Source of the DNA: Pithys albifrons albifrons
Taxonomy: Eukaryota; Chordata; Aves; Passeriformes; Thamnophilidae
Direction of reading: 5' to 3'
DNA length: 64,000 nucleotides
Assembly: GCF_047495875.1 (NCBI RefSeq)
Contig: NC_092474.1
Location: 124,001 to 188,000, forward strand
Program-made: the position numbers and the translations under genes
The notes under the pieces: model-generated
Seen by the model: the letters and a program-made list of their open reading frames with translations, nothing else
What the model was told of the DNA's origin: nothing
Database searches by the model: none
Shown: positions 12,279 to 25,537 of the stretch, piece by piece
How positions within the stretch are numbered: position 1 is the stretch's first letter
Layout of the letters: each line of letters begins with the position of its first letter

Positions 12279-13896
12279 ATCTCTGTGGGGGTCTCTGGGG
12301 TGTCTCCGGAGCATCTCTGGTGGTCTCTGGGGTTCTCTGGAGGTCTCTGTGGGATCTATGGGGGTCTCTGGTGGATCTATGAGGGGTTCCTGTAGGTCCC
12401 TGGGGTCCTCTGCGGGTCCCAAGGTGGGTCCCTGGGAGTCTCTGGAGGTCCCTGGGGGTCTCGGAGGGGTTTCTCGTGTTCTCTGAAGGGGTCTCTGGAG
12501 GTCCCTGGGGGGCATCTCGTGATCTCTGGGCGGTCTATGGGGGTCCCTGGGGGGTCCCTGAGGGTCTCTGGGGGTCTCTGGGAGTCTCTGGGGGTGTCTG
12601 GAGATTTCTGGGGGGGGGCCGGGGATCCCCAGGGGAGATCTTTGGGGGTCACAGGGGGCGTCTCTGGTGGATCTATGAGGGGTTCCTGTGGGTCCCTGGG
12701 GGATCTCTGAGAGTCTCTGGGGGTCTCTGGGGGTCTCTATGAGTCTATGGGGGTGTCTGAGGGTCCCTGGGGGGTCTCTGGGAGTCTCTGGGGGTGTCTG
12801 GGGGTCCCTGGGGGGTCCCAGGAGATCCCCAGGGGAGTTCTTTGGGGGTCACGGGTGGGTCTCTAGGGACCTGCAGGGATCCCTAGGTGGTCCCTGGAGG
12901 GGTCCCTGGGGCGTCCCTGGGGGATCTCTGAGAGTCTCTGGGGGTCTCTGGAGCTCCCTGAGAGTCTCTGGGGGTGTCTGGGGGTCCCTGGAGGGGTCTG
13001 GGGGTCTCTGGGGATCTCTGGGGGTCTCTGGGGGCATCTGAGGGTCCCTGGCGGGTGTCTGGGGGTCTCTGGGGGTCCCTGGGGGGTCTCGGCGTGTGTC
13101 TGGGAGTCTCTGGAAGTCTCTGAGAGTCTCTGGGGGGTCTCTGGGGGTCCCTGGGGGTCTCTGGGAATCTCTGGGTGTCTCTGGGGGCATCTGAGGGTTC
13201 CTGGCGGGTGTCTGGGAGTCTCTGGGGGTCCCTCAGGGGTCTCTGTGGGTCCCTGAGGGGTCTCTGGGAGTTTCTGGGGGCCCCTGGGAGTCTCTGGGGG
13301 TGTCTGGGGGTCTGTTGGGGTCCTTGGGCGGTCCCTGGTGATCTATGGAGGGTCTCTGGGGGTCCCTGGGGGATCTCGGCGTGTGTCTGGGAGTCCCTGG
13401 AGGTCTCTGAGAATCTCTGGGGGGTCTCTAGTGGTCCCTGGGGGGTCCCTGGGGGGTCTCTGGGGATTTCTGGTGGTCCCTGGGGGGGTCCGTGGGGGTC
13501 TCTGCGGGTCTCTCGGAGTCTCTGGGGTCTCTGGAGGTCCCTGGGGGGTCTCTGAGGATTTCTGGGAGTCTCTGTGGTGTCTGGGAGTCTCTGGGGGTCC
13601 CTGAGGGGTCTCTGCGGGTCCCTGAGGGATCTCTGGGAGTTTCTGAGGGCCCCTGGGAGTCCCTGGGGGGTGTCTGGAGGTCTAGGGGGGTCCCTGGGGT
13701 GTCTGGGGGTGTCTGGGGGTCTCTGACAGTCTCTGGGGGGTCTCTGGGGGAAACTGGGGGTTCTCTGGGAGATCTCTGTAGCGTCCTGGGGGTCCCTGGG
13801 GGGGTCCCTGGGTGTCCCAGGGAGTGTCTGGGAATCTCTGGGGTCTCTGGGCGTCCCTTTGGAGTCCCTGGGGGGTCCTCTGGGGGTCTCTGGGGT

Positions 13897-14077
13897 CCCC
13901 AAGGAGGTTGGCCGAGGGACGGCATTTCGAGCACCGGGGGTTCCCGAAGGGGGGGGTTGCCGAGGGGCGACACCTCGGGCGCCGGGGCTCCACAAGGGGG
14001 TTCCCCGAGGGACGACATTTCGGGCACCGGGGGTCCCCAAGGGGGTTCCCCGAGGGATGACATTTCGCGCACCGGGG
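13897..14077. repeat. 45-bp repeat block 9 (4 units, short type)
   Basis: Four units. The last has GATGACATTTCGCGCACC (CGCG instead of CGGG), a mark shared with block 11. Unit 1 has GGGGGTTCCCGAAGG. Confidence 0.9.
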
Positions 14078-15300
14078 ATCTCTGTGGGGGTCTCTGGGGT
14101 GTCTCCGGAGCATCTCTGGTGGTCTCTGGGGTTCTCTGGAGGTCTCTGTGGGATCTATGGGGGTCTCTGGTGGATCTATGAGGGGTTCCTGTGGGTCCCT
14201 GGGGTCCTCTGCGGGTCCCAAGGTGGGTCCCTGGGGGTCTCTGGAGGTCCCTGGGGGTCTCGGAGGGGTTTCTCGTGATCTCTGGAGGGGTCTCTGGAGG
14301 TCCCTGGGGGGCATCTTGTGATCTCTGGGCGGTCTATGGGGGTCCCTGGGGGGTCCCTGAGGGTCCCTGGGGGTCTCTGTGAGTCTCTGGGGGTGTCTGG
14401 GGATTTCTGGGGGGTCCCAGGAGATCCCCAGGGGAGTTCTTTGGGGGTCACAGGGGGGGTCTCTGGGGATCTGTGGGGGTCCCTAGGGGGTCCTTGGGGG
14501 TCCCTGTGCGATCTCTGGGGGATCTCTGAGAGTCTCTAAGGGTCTCTGGGGGGTCTCTGGGGGTCCCTGCGGGTGTCTGGTGGTCCCTGGAGGGGTCTGG
14601 GGGTCTCTGGGGATCTCTGGGGGTCTCTGGGGGCATCCGAGGGTCCCTGGCGGGTGTCTGGAAGTCTCTGGGGGTCCCTCAGGGGTCTCTGCGGGTCCCT
14701 GAGGGGTCTCTGGGAGTTTCTGGGGGCCCCTGGGAGTCCCTGGGGGTGTCTGGGGGTTTGTGGGGGTCATTGGGCGGTCCCTGGTGATCTATGGAGCGTC
14801 TCTGGGGGTCCCTGGGGGGTCTCGGCGGGTGTCTGGGAGTCCCTGGAGGTCTCTGAGAATCTCTGGGGGGTCTCTGGTGGTCCCGGGGGCGTCTGTGGGG
14901 GCTTCTGGGGATCTCGTGGAGTCTCTGGGGTCTCTGGAGGACCCTGGGGGGTCTCTGAGGATTTCTGGGAGTCTCTGTGGTGTCTGGGAGTCTCTGGGGG
15001 TCCCTGAGGGGTCTCTGCGGGTCCCTGAGGGATCTCTGGGAGTTTCTGAGGGCCCCTGGGAGTCCCTGGGGGGTGTCTGGAGGTCTAGGGGGGTCCCTGG
15101 GGTGTCTGGGGGTGTCTGGGGGTCTCTGACAGTCTCTGGGGGGTCTCTGGGGGAAACTGGGGGTTCTGTGGGAGATCTCTGTAGCGTTCTGGGGGTCCCT
15201 GAGGGGGTCCCTGGGGGTCCCTGGGAGTGTCTGGGAATCTCTGGGGTCTCTGGGGGTCCCTTTGGAGTCCCTGGGGGGGTCCTCTGGGGGTCTCTGGGGC

Positions 15301-15481
15301 CCCCAAGGAGGTTGGCCGAGGGACGGCATTTCGAGCACCGGGGGTCCCCGAAGGGGGGGGTTGCCGAGGGGCGACACCTCGGGCGCCGGGGCTCCACAAG
15401 GGGGTTCCCCGAGGGACGACATTTCGGGCACCGGGGGTCCCCAAGGGGGTTCCCCGAGGGATGACATTTCGGGAACCGGGG
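15301..15481. repeat. 45-bp repeat block 10 (4 units, short type)
   Basis: Four units ending GATGACATTTCGGGAACC. Lies in the segment duplicated at a 10.06-kb offset (partner block 16). Confidence 0.9.
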
Positions 15482-16976
15482 ATCTCTGTGGGGGTCTCTG
15501 GGGTGTCTCCGGAGCATCTCTGGTGGTCTCTGGGGTTCTCTGGAGGTCTCTGTGGGATCTATGGGGGTCTCTGGTGGATCTATGAGGGGTTCCTGTAGGT
15601 CCCTGGGGTCCTCTGCGGGTCCCAAGGTGGGTCCCTGGGGGTCTCTGGAGGTCCCTGGGGGTCTCGGAGGGGTTTCTCGTGATCTCTGGAGGGGTCTCTG
15701 GAGGTCCCTGGGGAGCAACTCGTGATCTCTGGGCGGTCTATGGGGGTCCCTGGGGGGTCCCTGAGGGTCTCTGGGGGTCTCTGGGAGTCTCTGGGGGTGT
15801 CTGGGGATTTCTGGGGGGGCCCCGGGGATCCCCAGGGGAGTTCTTTGGGGGTCACAGGGGGCGTCTCTGGTGGATCTATGAGGGGTTCCTGTGGGTCCCT
15901 GGGGGATCTCTGAGAGTCTCTGGGGGTCTCTGGGGGTCTCTATGAGTCTATGGGGGTGTCTGAGGGTCCCTGGGGGGTCTCTGGGAGTCTCTGGGGTTGT
16001 CTGGGGGTTTCTGGGGCGTCCCAGGAGATCCCCAGGGGAGTTCTTTGGGGGTCACGGGTGGGACTCTAGGGACCTGCAGGGATCCCTAGCGGGCCCTTGG
16101 GGGTCCCTAGGGGGTCCCTGGGGGATCTCTGAGAGTCTCTGGGGGTCTCAGAAGGGTCTCTGGGGGTCTCTGGAGGGTCTCTGGGGGTCCCTGAGGGTCT
16201 CTGGGGGTGTCTGGGGGTCCCTGGAGGGGTCTGGGGGTCTCTGGGGATCTCTGGGGGTCTCTGGGGGCATCTGAGGGTTCCTGGCGGGTGTCTGGGAGTC
16301 TCTGGGGGTCCCTCAGGGGTCTCTGTGGGTCCCTGAGGGGTCTCTGGGAGTTTCTGGGGGCCCCTGGGAGTCTCTGGGGGTGTCTGGGGGTCTGTTGGGG
16401 TCCTTGGGCGGTCCCTGGTGATCTATGGAGGGTCTCTGGGGGTCCCTGGGGGATCTCGGCGGGTGTCTGGGAGTCCCTGGAGGTCTCTGAGAATCTCTGG
16501 GGGGTCTCTAATGGTCCCTGGGGGGTCTCTGAGGGGTCTCTGGGGCTTTCTGGTGGTCCCTGGGGGGTCCGTGGGGGTCTCTGCGGGTCTCTTGGAGTCT
16601 CTGGGGTCTCTGGAGGTCCCTGGGGGGTCTCTGAGGATTTCTGGGAGTCTCTGTGGTGTCTGGGAGTCTCTGGGGGTCCCTGAGGGATCTCTGCGGGTCC
16701 CTGAGGGATCTCTGGGAGTTTCTGAGGGCCCCTGGGAGTCCCTGGGGGGTGTCTGGACGTCTAGGGGGGTCCCTGGGGTGTCTGGGAGTGTCTGGGGGTC
16801 TCTGACAGTCTCTGGGGGGTCTCTGGGGGAAACTGGGGATTCTCTGGGAGATCTCTGTAGCGTCCTGGGGGTCCCTGTGGGGGTCCCTGGGTGTCCCTGG
16901 GAGTGTCTGGGAATCTCTGGGGTCTCTGGGCGTCGCTGTGGAGTCCCTGGGGGGGTCCTCTGGGGGTCTCTGAGGT

Positions 16977-17158
16977 CCCCAAGGAGGATGGCCGAGGGAC
17001 GGCATTTCGAGCACCGGGGGTCCCCGAAGGGGGGGGGTTGCCGAGGGGCGACACCTCGGGCGCCGGGGCTCCACAAGGGGGTTCCCCGAGGGACGACATT
17101 TCGGGCACCGGGGGTCCCCAAGGGGGTTCCCCGAGGGATGACATTTCGCGCACCGGGG
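16977..17158. repeat. 45-bp repeat block 11 (4 units, short type)
   Basis: Four units. Header variant AAGGAGGATGGCCGAGG and a nine-G run before TTGCC. Last unit GATGACATTTCGCGCACC, as in block 9. Confidence 0.9.
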
Positions 17159-18615
17159 ATCTCTGTGGGGGTCTCTGGGGTGTCTCCGGAGCATCTCTGG
17201 TGGTCTCTGGGGTTCTCTGGAGGTCTCTGTGGGATCTATGGGGGTCTCTGGTGGATCTATGAGGGGTTCCTGTGGGTCCCTGGGGTCCTCTGCGGGTCCC
17301 AAGGTGGGTCCCTGGGGGTCTCTGGAGGTCCCTGGGGGTCTCGGAGGGGTTTCTCGTGATCTCTGGAGGGGTCTCTGGAGGTCCCTGGGGGGCATCTTGT
17401 GATCTCTGGGCGGTCTATGGGGGTCCCTGGGGGGTCCCTGAGGGTCCCTGGGGGTCTCTGTGAGTCTCTGGGGGTGTCTGGGGATTTCTGGGGGGTCCCA
17501 GGAGATCCCCAGGGGAGTTCTTTGGGGGTCACAGGGGGGGTCTCTGGGGATCTGTGGGGGTCCCTAGGGGGTCCTTGGGGGTCCCTGTGGGATCTCTGGG
17601 GGATCTCTGAGAGTCTCTAAGGGTCTCTGGGGAGTCTCTGGGGGTCCCTGGGGGTCTCTGGTGGTCCCTGGAGGGGTCTGCGGGTCTCTGGGGATCTCTG
17701 GGGATCTCTGGGGGCATCTGAGGGTCCCTGGCGGGTGTCTGGGGGTCTCTGGGGGTCCCTGGGGGGTCTCGGCGTGTGTCTGGGAGTCCCTGGAGGTCTC
17801 TGAGAGTCTCTGGGGGGTCTCTGGGGGTCCTTGGGGGTCCCGGGAGGGGTCTGGGGGTCCCTGGGGATCTCTGGGGGTCTCTGGGGGCATCTGAGGGTTC
17901 CTGGCGGGTGTCTGGAAGTCTCTGGGGGTCCCTCAGGGGTCTCTGCGGGTCCCTGAGGGGTCTCTGGGAGTTTCTGGGGGCCCCTGGGAGTCTCTGGGGG
18001 TGTCTGCGGGTCTCTGGGGGTCCTTGGGCGGTCCCTGGTGATCTATGGAGGGTCTCTGGGGGTCCCTGGGGGATCTCGGCGGGTGTCTGGGAGTCCGTAG
18101 GGGTCTCTGAGAATCTCTGGGGGGTCTCTGGTGGTCCCGGGGGGGTCCGTGGGGGCTTCTGGGGATCTCTTGGAGTCTCTGGGGTCTCTGGAGGTTCCTG
18201 GGGGGTCACTGAGGGTTTCTGGGAGTCTCTGTGGTGTCTGGGAGTCTCTGGGGGTCCCTCAGGGGTCTCTGCGGGTCCCTGAGGGATCTCTGGGAGTTTC
18301 TGGGGACCCCTGGGAGTCTCTGGGGGTGTCTGGGGGTCTGCGGGGGTCCTTGGGCGGTCCCTGGTGATCTATGGGGAGTCTCTGGGGGTCCCTGAGGAGT
18401 CCCAGTGGGCTCTCTGGAGGTCCCTGGGGGGTTTCTGAGAGTCTCTGGAGGTCCCTGGGGGGGCCCTGGGGGTCCGTGGGGGCGTCTGGGAGTCCCTGGG
18501 GGGTGTCTGGAGGTCTAGGGGGGTCCCTGGGGTGTCTGGGGGTGTCTGGGGGTCTCTGACAGTCTCTGGGGGGTCTCTGGGGGAAACTGGGGGTTCTCTG
18601 GGAGATCTCTGTAGC

Positions 18616-19017
18616 GGGGGTTGCCGAGGGGCGACACCTCGGGGGCCGGGGCTCCCCAAAGTAGGGTTGCCGAGGGGCGAGCCCTCGGGCGCCGGGGTTC
18701 CCCAAGGGGGCGTTGCCGAGGGGCGTCGCCTCGGGCGCCGGGGTTCCCCAAGGGGGCGTTCCCGAGGGGCGTCGCCTCGGACGCCGGGGTTCCCCAAGGG
18801 GGGCTTGCCGAGGGGCGACACCTCGGGGGCCGGGGCTCCCCCAAGGGGGGGTTACTGAGGGGCGACACCTCGGGCGCCGGGGGTCCCCAAGGGGGTTCTC
18901 CGAGGGGCGACACCTCGGGCGCCGGGGCTCCCCAAGGGGGTTCCCCGAGGGAAGACATTTCGGGCACCGGGGGTCCCCAAGGGGGTTGTCCGAAGGACGA
19001 CATTTCGGGAACCGGGG
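18616..19017. repeat. 45-bp repeat block 12 (about 9 units, long type)
   Basis: Long-type junction directly after TCTCTGTAGC. It has the CGACACCTCGG/CGAGCCCTCGG/CGTCGCCTCGG leading units but none of the TTTTGGG internal units of blocks 3 and 18. It therefore looks like either a contracted long array or a precursor before expansion. Confidence 0.92.
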
Positions 19018-20642
19018 ATCTCTGTGGGGGTCTCTGGGGTGTCTCCGGAGCATCTCTGGTGGTCTCTGGGGTTCTCTGGAGGTCTCTGTGGGATCTATGG
19101 GGGTCTCTGGTGGATCTATGAGGGGTTCCTGTGGGTCCCTGGGGTCCTCTGCGGGTCCCAAGGTGGGTCCCTGGGGGTCTCTGGAGGTCCCTGGGGGTCT
19201 CGGAGGGGTTTCTCGTGATCTCTGGAGGGGTCTCTGGAGGTCCCTGGGGGGCATCTCGTGATCTCTGAGTGGTCTATGGGGGTCCTTGGGGGGTCCCTGA
19301 GGGTCTCTGGGGGTCTCTGGGAGTCTCTGGGGGTGTCTGGGGATTTCTGGGGGGTCCGAGGGGATCCCCAGGGGAGTTCTTTGGGGGTCGCAGAGGGGTC
19401 TCTGGTATATCTATGAGGGGTTCCTGTGGGTCCCTGGGGGATCTCTGAGAGTCTCTGGGGGTCTCTATGAGTCTCTGGGGGTGTCTGAGGGTTTCTGGGG
19501 GGTCCCAGGAGATCCCCAGGGGAGTTCTTTGGGGGTCACAGGGGGGGTCTCTAGGGACCTGTGGGGATCCCTAGGGGGTCCTTGGGGGTCCCTGTGGGGT
19601 CCCTGGGGGATCTCTGAGAGTCTCTGGGGGTCTCTGGAGGGTCTCTGGGGGTCCCTGAGGGTTTCTGGGGGTGTCTGGGGGTCCCTGGAGGGGTCTGGGG
19701 GTCTCTGGGGATCTCTGGGGGTCTCTGGGGGCATCTGAGGGTCCCTGGCGGGTGTCTGGGGGTCTCTGGGGGTCCCTGGGGGGTCTCGGCGTGTGTCTCG
19801 GAGTCCCTGGGGGATCTCTGAGAGTCTCTGGGGGGTTTCTGGGGGTCCCTGGAGGTCTCTGGGAATCTCTGGGGGTGTCTGGGGGTCCCTGGAGGGGTCT
19901 GGGGGTCTCTGGGAATCTCTGGGGGTCTCTGGGGGCATCTGAGGGTTCCTGGCGGGTGTCTGGGAGTCTCTGGGGGTCCCTCAGGGGTCTCTGCGGGTCC
20001 CTGAGGGTTTCTGGGGATCTCTGGGGGCCCCTGGGAGTCTCTGGGGGTGTCTGGGGGTCTGTGGGGGTTTTTGGGCGGTCCCTGGTGATCTATGGAGGGT
20101 CTCTGGGGGTCCCTGGGGGGTCTCGGCGTGTGTCTGGGAGTCCCTGGAGGTCTCTGAGAATCTCTGGGGAGTCTCTGGAGGTCCCTGGGGGGTCTCTGAG
20201 GGGTCTCTGGGGCTTTCTGGTGGTCCCTGGGTGGTCCGTGGGGGTCTCTGGGGGTCTCTTGGAGTCTCTGGGATCTCTGGAGGTCCCTGGGGCGTCTCTG
20301 AGGGTTTCTGGGAGTCTCTGGGGTGTCTGGGAGTCTCTGGGGGTCCCTGAGGGGTCTCTGCGGGTCCCTGAGGGATCTCTGGGAGTTTCTGAGGGCCCCT
20401 GGGAGTCCCTGGGGGGTGTCTGGAGGTCTAGGGGGGTCTCTGGGGTGTCCGGGGGTGTCTGGGGGTCTCTGACAGTCTCTGGGGGGTCTCTGGGGGAAAC
20501 TGGGGATTCTCTGGGAGATCTCTGTAGCGTCCTGGGGGTCCCTGGGAGGTCCCTGGGTGTCTCTGGGAGTGTCTGGGAATCTCTGGGGTCTCTGGGCGTC
20601 CCTTTGGAGTCCCTGGGGGGGTCCTCTGGGGGTCTCTGGGGT

Positions 20643-20823
20643 CCCCAAGGAGGATGGCCGAGGGACGGCATTTCGAGCACCTGTGGTCCCCGAAGGGGGG
20701 GGTTGCCGAGGGGCGACACCTCGGGCGCCGGGGCTCCACAAGGGGGTTCCCCGAGGGACGACATTTCGGGCACCGGGGGTCCCCAAGGGGGTTCCCCGAG
20801 GGACGACATTTCGGGCACCGGGG
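20643..20823. repeat. 45-bp repeat block 13 (4 units, short type)
   Basis: Four units. Header variant AAGGAGGATGGCC and a private GAGCACCTGTGGTCC in unit 1. Confidence 0.9.
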
Positions 20824-22101
20824 ATCTCTGTGGGGGTCTCTGGGGTGTCTCCGGAGTATCTCTGGTGGTCTCTGGGGTTCTCTGGAGGTCTCTGTGGGAT
20901 CTATGGGGGTCTCTGGTGGATCTATGAGGGGTTCCTGTGGGTCCCTGGGGTCCTCTGCGGGTCCCAAGGTGGGTCCCTGGGGGTCTCTGGAGGTCCCTGG
21001 GGGTCTCGGAGGGGTTTCTCGTGATCTCTGGAGGGGTCTCTGGAGGTCCCTGGGGGGCATCTTGTGATCTCTGGGCGGTCTATGGGGGTCCCTGGGGGGT
21101 CCCTGAGGGTCCCTGGGGGTCTCTGTGAGTCTCTGGGGGTGTCTGGGGATTTCTGGGGGGTCCCAGGAGATCCCCAGGGGAGTTCTTTGGGGGTCACAGG
21201 GGGGGTCTCTGGGGATCTGTGGGGGTCCCTAGGGGGTCCTTGGGGGTCCCTGTGGGATCTCTGGGAGATCTCTGAGAGTCTCTAAGGGTCTCTGGGGGGT
21301 CTCTGTGGGTCCCTGAGGGTCTCTGGGGGTCTCTGGGGGTCTCTGGGGGTCCCTGGAGGGGTCTGGGGGTCTCTGGGGATCTCTGGGGGTCTCTGGGGGC
21401 ATCTGAGGGTCCCTGGCGGGTGTCTGGGGGTCTCTGGGGGTCCCTGGGGGGTCTCGGCGTGTGTCTGCGAGTCCCTGAAGGTCTCTGAGAATCTCTGGGG
21501 GGTCTCTGGGGGTCCCTGGGGGTCCCTGCGGGTCTCTGTGGGTGTCTGGGGGTCCCTGGAGGGGTCTGGGGGTCTCTGGGGATCTCTGGGGGTCTCTAGG
21601 GGCATCTGAGGGGGTCCCTGAGGGGTCTCTGCGGGTCCCTGAGGGGTCTCTGGGAGTTTCTGGGGGCCCGTGGGAGTCTCTGGGGGTGTCTGGGGGTCTG
21701 CGGGGGTCCTTGGGCGGTCCCTGGTGATCTATGGGGAGTCTCTGGGGGTCCCTGGGGAGTCCCAGTGGGCTCTCTGGGGGTCCTTGGGGGGTTTCTGAGA
21801 GTCTCTGGGGGTCTCTGGGGGGGCCCTGGGGTGGCCCTGGGGGTCCGTGGGGGCGTCTGGGAGTCCCTGGGGGGTGTCTGGAGGTCTAGGGAGGTCCCTG
21901 GGGTGTCTGGGGGTGTCTGGGGGTCTCTGACAGTCTCGGGGGGGGTCTCTGGGGGAAACTGGGGGTTCTCTGGGAGATCTCTGTAGCGTCCTGGGGGTCC
22001 CTGGGGGGTCCCTGGGTGTCTCTGGGAGTGTCTGGGAATCTCTGGGGCCTCTGGGGGTCCCTGTGGAGTCCCTGGGGGGGTCCTCTGGGGGTCTCTGAGG
22101 T

Positions 22102-22282
22102 CCCCAAGGAGGTTGGCCGAGGGACGGCATTTCGAGCACCGGGGGTCCCCGAAGGGGGGGGTTGCCGAGGGGCGACACCTCGGGCGCCAGGGCTCCACAA
22201 GGGGGTTCCCCGAGGGACGACATTTCGGGCACCGGGGGTCCCCAAGGGGGTTCCCCGAGGGACGACATTTCGGGCACCGGGG
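22102..22282. repeat. 45-bp repeat block 14 (4 units, short type)
   Basis: Four units. Near copy of block 6 but without its one-base deletion, reading CGCCAGGGCTCC instead. Confidence 0.9.
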
Positions 22283-23801
22283 ATCTCTGTGGGGGTCTCT
22301 GGGGTGTCTCCGGAGCATCTCTGGTGGTCTCTGGGGTTCTCTGGAGGTCTCTGTGGGATCTATGGGGGTCTCTGGTGGATCTATGAGGGGTTCCTGTGGG
22401 TCCCTGGGGTCCTCTGCGGGTCCCAAGGTGGGTCCCTGGGGGTCTCTGGAGGTCCCTGGGGGTCTCGGAGGGGTTTCTCGTGATCTCTGGAGGGGTCTCT
22501 GGAGGTCCCTGGGGGGCATCTCGTGATCTCTGAGCGGTCTATGGGGGTCCCTGGGGGGGTCCCTGAGGGTCCCTGGGGGTCTCTGTGAGTCTCTGGGGGT
22601 GTCTGGGGATTTCTGGGGGGTCCCAGGAGATCCCCAGGGGAGTTCTTTGGGGGTCACAGGGGGGGTCTCTGGTGGATCTATGAGGGGTTCCTGTGGGTCC
22701 CTGGGGGATCTCTGAGAGTCTCTGGGGGTCTTTATGAGTCTCTGGGGGTGTCTGAGGGTCCCTGGGGGATCTCTGAGAGTCTCTGGGGGTCTCTGGAGGG
22801 TCTCTGGGGGTCCCTGAGGGTCTCTGGGGGTGTCTGGGGGTCCCTGGAGGGGTCTGGGGGTCTCTGGGGATCTCTGGGGGTCTCTGGGGACATCTGAGGG
22901 TCCCTGGCGGGTGTCTGGGGGTCTCTGGGGGTCCCTGGGGGGTCTCAGCGTGTGTCTCGGAGTCCCTGGGGGATCTCTGAGAGTCTCTGGGGGGTTTCTG
23001 GGGGTCCCTGGGGGTCTCTGGGAGTCTCTGGGGGTGTCTGGGGGTCCCTGGAGGGGTCTGGAGGTCTCTGGGAATCTCTGGGAGTGTCTGGGGGTCCCTG
23101 GAGGGGTCTGGGGGTCTCTGGGAATCTCTGGGGGTCTCTGGGGGCATCTGAGGGTTCCTGGCGGGTGTCTGGGAGTCTCTGGGGGTCCCTGAGGGGTCTC
23201 TGCGGGTCCCTGAGGGTTTCTGGTGATCTCTGGGGGCCCCTGGGAGTCTCTGGGGGTGTCTGGGGGTCTGTTAGGGTCCTTGGGCGGTCCCTGGTGATCT
23301 ATGGAGGGTCTCTGGGGGTCCCTGGGGGGTCTCGGCGTGTGTCTGGGAGTCCCTGGAGGTCTCTGAGAATCTCTGGGGGGTCTCTGGAGGTCCCTGGGGA
23401 GTCTCTGGGAGGTCTCTGGGGCTTTCTGGTGGTCCCTGGGTGGTCCGTGGGGGTCTCTGGGGGTCTCTTGGAGTCTCTGGGGTGTCTGGGAGTCTCTGGG
23501 GGTCCCTGAGGGGTCTCTGCGTGTCCCTGAGGGATCTCTGGGATTTTCTGAGGGCCCCTGGGAGTCCCTGGGGGGTGTCTGGAGGTCTAGGGGGGTCTCT
23601 GGGGTGTCTGGGGGTGTCTGGGGGTCTCTGACAGTCTCGGGGGGGTCTCTGGGGGAAACTGGGGATTCTCTGGGAGATCTCTGTAGCGTCCTGGGGGTCC
23701 CTGGGGGGTCCCTGGGTGTCTCTGGGAGTGTCTGGGAATCTCTGGGGTCTCTGGGTGTCCCTTTGGAGTCCCTGAGGGGGTCCTCTGGGGGTCTCTGGGG
23801 C

Positions 23802-23981
23802 CCCCAAGGAGGTTGGCCGAGGGACGGCATTTCGAGCACCGGGGTCCCCGAAGGGGGGGGTTGCCGAGGGGCGACACCTCGGGCGCCGGGGCTCCCCAAG
23901 GGGGTTTCCCGAGGGACGACATTTCGGGCACCGGGGGTCCCCAAGGGGGTTCCCCGAGGGACGACATTTCGGGCACCGGGG
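23802..23981. repeat. 45-bp repeat block 15 (4 units, short type)
   Basis: Carries the same two private marks as block 7 (CACCGGGGTCCCC and GGGGGTTTCCCGAGG), marking a recent duplication. Confidence 0.9.
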
Positions 23982-25356
23982 ATCTCTGTGGGGGTCTCTG
24001 GGGTGTCTCCGGAGCATCTCTGGTGGTCTCTGGGGTTCTCTGGAGGTCTCTGTGGGATCTATGGGGGTCTCTGGTGGATCTATGAGGGGTTCCTGTGGGT
24101 CCCTGGGGTCCTCTGCGGGTCCCTAGGTGGGTCCCTGGGGGTCTCTGGAGGTCCCTGGGGGTCTCGGAGGGGTTTCTCGTGATCTCTGGAGGGGTCTCTG
24201 GAGGTCCCTGGGGGGCATCTTGTGATCTCTGGGTGGTCTATGGGGGTCCCTGGGGGGTCCCTGAGGGTCCCTGGGGGTCTCTGTGAGTCTCTGGGGGTGT
24301 CTGGGGATTTCTGGGGGGTCCCAGGAGATCCCCAGGGGAGTTCTTTGGGGGTCACAGGGGGGTCTCTGGGGATCTGTGGGGGTCCCTAGGGGGTCCTTGA
24401 GGGTCCCTGTGGGATCTCTGGGGGATCTCTGAGAGTCTCTAAGGGTCTCTGGGGGGTCTCTGTGGGTCCCTGGAGGGGTCTGGGGGTCTCTGGGGATCTC
24501 TGGGGGTCTCTGGGGGCTTCTGAGGGTCCCTGGCGGGTGTCTGGGGGTCTCTGGGGGTCCCTGGGGGGTCTCGGCGTGTGTCTGGGAGTCCCTGAAGGTC
24601 TCTGAGAGTCCCCGGTGGTCTCTGGGGGTCCCTGGGGGTCCCTGCGGGTCTCTGGGGGTGTCTGGGGGTCCCTGGAGGGGTCTGGGGGTCTCTGGGGATC
24701 TCTGGGGGTCTCTAGGGGCATCTGAGGGGGTCCCTCAGGGGTCTCTGCGGGTCCCTGAGGGGTCTCTGGGAGTTTCTGGGGGCCCCTGGGAGTCTCTGGG
24801 GGTGTCTGGGGGTCTGTGGGGGTCCTTGGGCGGTCCCTGGTGATCTATGGAGCGTCTCTGGGGGTCCCTGGGGGGTCTCGGCGGGTGTCTGGGAGTCCCT
24901 GGAGGTCTCTGAGAATCTCTGGGGGGTCTCTGGTGGTCCCGGGGGGGTCTGTGGGGGCTTCTGGGGATCTCTTGGAGTCTCTGGGGTCTCTGGAGGTCCC
25001 TGGGGGGTCTCTGAGGATTTCTGGGAGTCTCTGTGGTGTCTGGGAGTCTCTGGGGGTCCCTGAGGGGTCTCTGCGGGTCCCTGAGGGATCTCTGGGAGTT
25101 TCTGAGGGCCCCTGGGAGTCCCTGGGGGGTGTCTGGAGGTCTAGGGGGGTCCCTGGGGTGTCTGGGGGTGTCTGGGGGTCTCTGACAGTCTCTGGGGGGT
25201 CTCTGGGGGAAACTGGGGGTTCTCTGGGAGATCTCTGTAGCGTCCTGGGGGTCCCTGAGGGGGTCCCTGGGGGTCCCTGGGAGTGTCTGGGAATCTCTGG
25301 GGTCTCTGGGGGTCCCTTTGGAGTCCCTGGGGGGGTCCTCTGGGGGTCTCTGGGGC

Positions 25357-25537
25357 CCCCAAGGAGGTTGGCCGAGGGACGGCATTTCGAGCACCGGGGG
25401 TCCCCGAAGGGGGGGGTTGCCGAGGGGCGACACCTCGGGCGCCGGGGCTCCACAAGGGGATTCCCCGAGGGACGACATTTCGGGCACCGGGGGTCTCCAA
25501 GGGGGTTCCCCGAGGGATGACATTTCGGGCACCGGGG
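25357..25537. repeat. 45-bp repeat block 16 (4 units, short type)
   Basis: Four units with private variants CACAAGGGGATTCCC and GGGGGTCTCCAAGG. Partner of block 10. Confidence 0.9.

Larger units (their letters stand above)
14640..18840. repeat. Duplicated segment B (copy 1; copy 2 at about 24700-28900)
   Basis: About 4.2 kb aligns at an offset of 10,056-10,070 bp, including the order of decamer variants and the long-type junction of blocks 12/18. Long block 18 then continues with the TTTTGGG units that block 12 lacks. Confidence 0.72.

Noticed and set aside
21596..23944. 782-codon open frame on the minus strand (Pro/Arg-rich), and about 300 similar long frames across 1-52.6 kb
   Set aside because: Stop-free because of repeat composition. 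Overlapping frames are equally open on the other strand and in other frames, products are pure repeat peptides, single-base indels differ between copies, and there are no splice signals or conserved domains.
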